From contig JAJZFF010000002.1 of NCBI GenBank assembly GCA_021805485.1, positions 1-6,003 of the forward strand: a stretch of DNA of 6,003 nucleotides. Direction: 5' to 3'. The DNA comes from Pseudomonadota bacterium. GTDB lineage: Bacteria; Pseudomonadota; Alphaproteobacteria; Acetobacterales; Acetobacteraceae. The notes below the pieces were generated by a model. It worked only from the letters and a program-made list of their open reading frames with translations, was not told the DNA's origin and ran no database searches. Below are positions 5,279 to 6,003 of this stretch, one piece after another (positions within the stretch are counted from its first letter, which is position 1; each line of letters begins with the position of its first letter). Position numbers and translations under genes: made by a program.

Positions 5279-5919
5279 ACCCGATTCCCGCATGTAGCCC
5301 CGGCGCTGCCCGAGGCGCCGAGCCGGATCCGCCTCCTGCCTCCCCTGCTCCGCTCGTGCTGGCCTCGGCCAGCCCCCGGCGGCGGGCGCTCCTGGCACAG
5401 ATCGGCGTCGTTCCGGACCAAGTCTGCGCCACGGAAATCGACGAGACGCCGCGCCCGGCCGAGCCGCCACGGCTGCTGGCGGAGCGCCTGGCCCGGGCGA
5501 AGGCCGCAGCGGCGCGGGCACTGCACCCCGGCGCCTTCATCCTCGCCGCCGACACGGTCGTCGGGGTTGGCCGGCGCGTGCTGCCCAAGGCCACCACCGA
5601 GGCCGAGGCGCGAGCCGCTCTCACGCTGCTCTCCGGGCGGCGCCATCGTGTGTTCAGTGCCGTCGTGCTCGTCGCCCCGGACGGGCGGCAGGCCGAGCGC
5701 CTGGCGACCAGCATCGTCGCCTTCGCCCGCCTGACCGAGGCCGAGATCGCGGCCTACCTGGCCAGCGGCGAGTGGCACGACAAGGCTGGCGGCTATGCCG
5801 TCCAGGGCCGTGCCGCCGCGTTCGTGCGCTTCCTCGCCGGCAGTTACAGCGGCGTCGTCGGGCTGCCGCTGTTCGAAACCGCCAGGATGCTCCAGGGCCT
5901 GGGCTGGACCCGGGCGTGA
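5275..5919 (+). CDS. maf: Maf/YhdE-type nucleoside triphosphate pyrophosphatase
   Basis: Maf proteins hydrolyse non-canonical or surplus nucleotides (dTTP, UTP and modified forms) to the monophosphate plus pyrophosphate, and have been linked to septum control. The 214-residue product shows the signature [12 protein letters not shown] (28-40), the catalytic-site AADTVV with D93, K105, a [11 protein letters not shown] stretch and [11 protein letters not shown] with D169-K170. SPRRR, ADTVV and [10 protein letters not shown] favour the YhdE (dTTP/UTP) subgroup over the YceF (m7GTP) subgroup. The GTG start at 5275 lies in a GTGA overlap with the infA stop and has no strong ribosome binding site, pointing to translational coupling. 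It leaves about 26 Pro/Ala-rich residues before the fold, so a later start such as GTG 5356 is possible but would cut very near the conserved LAS motif. The stop overlaps the next gene, again as GTGA. Confidence 0.95.
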   Translation: MNPIPACSPGAARGAEPDPPPASPAPLVLASASPRRRALLAQIGVVPDQVCATEIDETPRPAEPPRLLAERLARAKAAAARALHPGAFILAADTVVGVGRRVLPKATTEAEARAALTLLSGRRHRVFSAVVLVAPDGRQAERLATSIVAFARLTEAEIAAYLASGEWHDKAGGYAVQGRAAAFVRFLAGSYSGVVGLPLFETARMLQGLGWTRA

Positions 5920-6003
5920 CGCCCCGGATCCTGGTCGAGACCGCGCCCGGCGAGTCCCGCGTCGCGGTCGCGGTCGGCGGCGCCCTGCTCGAGTTCGCCC
6001 TGT
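5916..6003 (+). CDS. rng: Ribonuclease G/E family, N-terminal fragment (runs off window)
   Basis: From GTG 5916 the frame stays open to the window edge and reads [20 protein letters not shown] and then GGALLEFAL. This resembles the N-terminal beginning of RNase G/E proteins (a short strand of the form ILVE..PGE.R.AV, then a variable loop and L.EF.L). Position supports it: in alphaproteobacteria infA-maf is commonly followed by an RNase G/E gene and then yacG. The enzyme would cleave single-stranded AU-rich RNA during rRNA and mRNA processing. The start codon overlaps the maf stop as GTGA. Only 29 codons are visible, so no catalytic residues can be checked. Confidence 0.75.
   Translation, partial: MTPRILVETAPGESRVAVAVGGALLEFAL

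Noticed and set aside
1544..5521. A 1325-codon open frame on the minus strand running opposite the glycosyltransferase, hisG, hisD and infA.
   Set aside because: It is antisense to four recognisable genes, its translation is Arg/Gly/Asp/His-rich low complexity with no known motif, and GC-rich codon bias (few TTA/CTA/TCA in the sense strand) opens such frames by chance. It crosses gene boundaries, which no real function would explain.
1..6003. CRISPR arrays, tRNA or rRNA genes, insertion sequences, phage, toxin-antitoxin or defence genes.
   Set aside because: I looked on both strands for regularly spaced repeats, cloverleaf-like segments, terminal inverted repeats and transposase or nuclease motifs and saw none. 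The only repeats are the short ones listed.

Overview
The window is GC-rich bacterial DNA (by eye around 70% G+C) with G/C in most third codon positions. The protein sequences and the order hisG-hisD-infA-maf-RNase G/E point to an alphaproteobacterium, most likely Rhodospirillales/Acetobacterales (for example Acetobacteraceae). That placement is inference from protein similarity recalled from memory; no search was run.

Layout: (1) 1-157, the last 51 codons of an unidentified plus-strand gene. (2) 144-623, minus strand, a 159-residue protein with a receiver-like fold but no phospho-acceptor pattern; its stop overlaps the end of gene 1 tail to tail. (3) 624-826, a divergent intergenic region with an AT-rich promoter-like patch, a short imperfect repeat and a possible mini-ORF. 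(4) 827-2743, plus strand, a large two-domain family 2 glycosyltransferase for surface polysaccharide; its first domain appears catalytically degenerate. (5) 2744-2890, a leader region with a hairpin, an AT-rich promoter-like patch and an 11-bp direct repeat. (6) 2891-3607 hisG (short, HisZ-dependent form) and 3623-4987 hisD, closely spaced. (7) 5060-5278 infA, 5275-5919 maf and 5916 to the window end, the start of an RNase G/E gene, joined by two 4-base GTGA stop/start overlaps.

Functionally, hisG and hisD encode the first and last enzymes of histidine synthesis (ATP phosphoribosyltransferase and histidinol dehydrogenase). They lie directly upstream of a growth-linked module: initiation factor IF-1, the Maf nucleotide pyrophosphatase and RNase G/E. 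A TTGACC box between hisD and infA suggests that infA-maf-rng also has its own promoter. The left part (glycosyltransferase and receiver-like protein) looks like accessory or lineage-specific material next to this conserved core.

I see no tRNA, rRNA, CRISPR array, insertion sequence or phage gene. I do not see a clearly new multi-gene system. The most unusual points are the degenerate first domain of the glycosyltransferase, the orphan receiver-like protein, and two in-frame short tandem duplications that alter the two ends of hisD.
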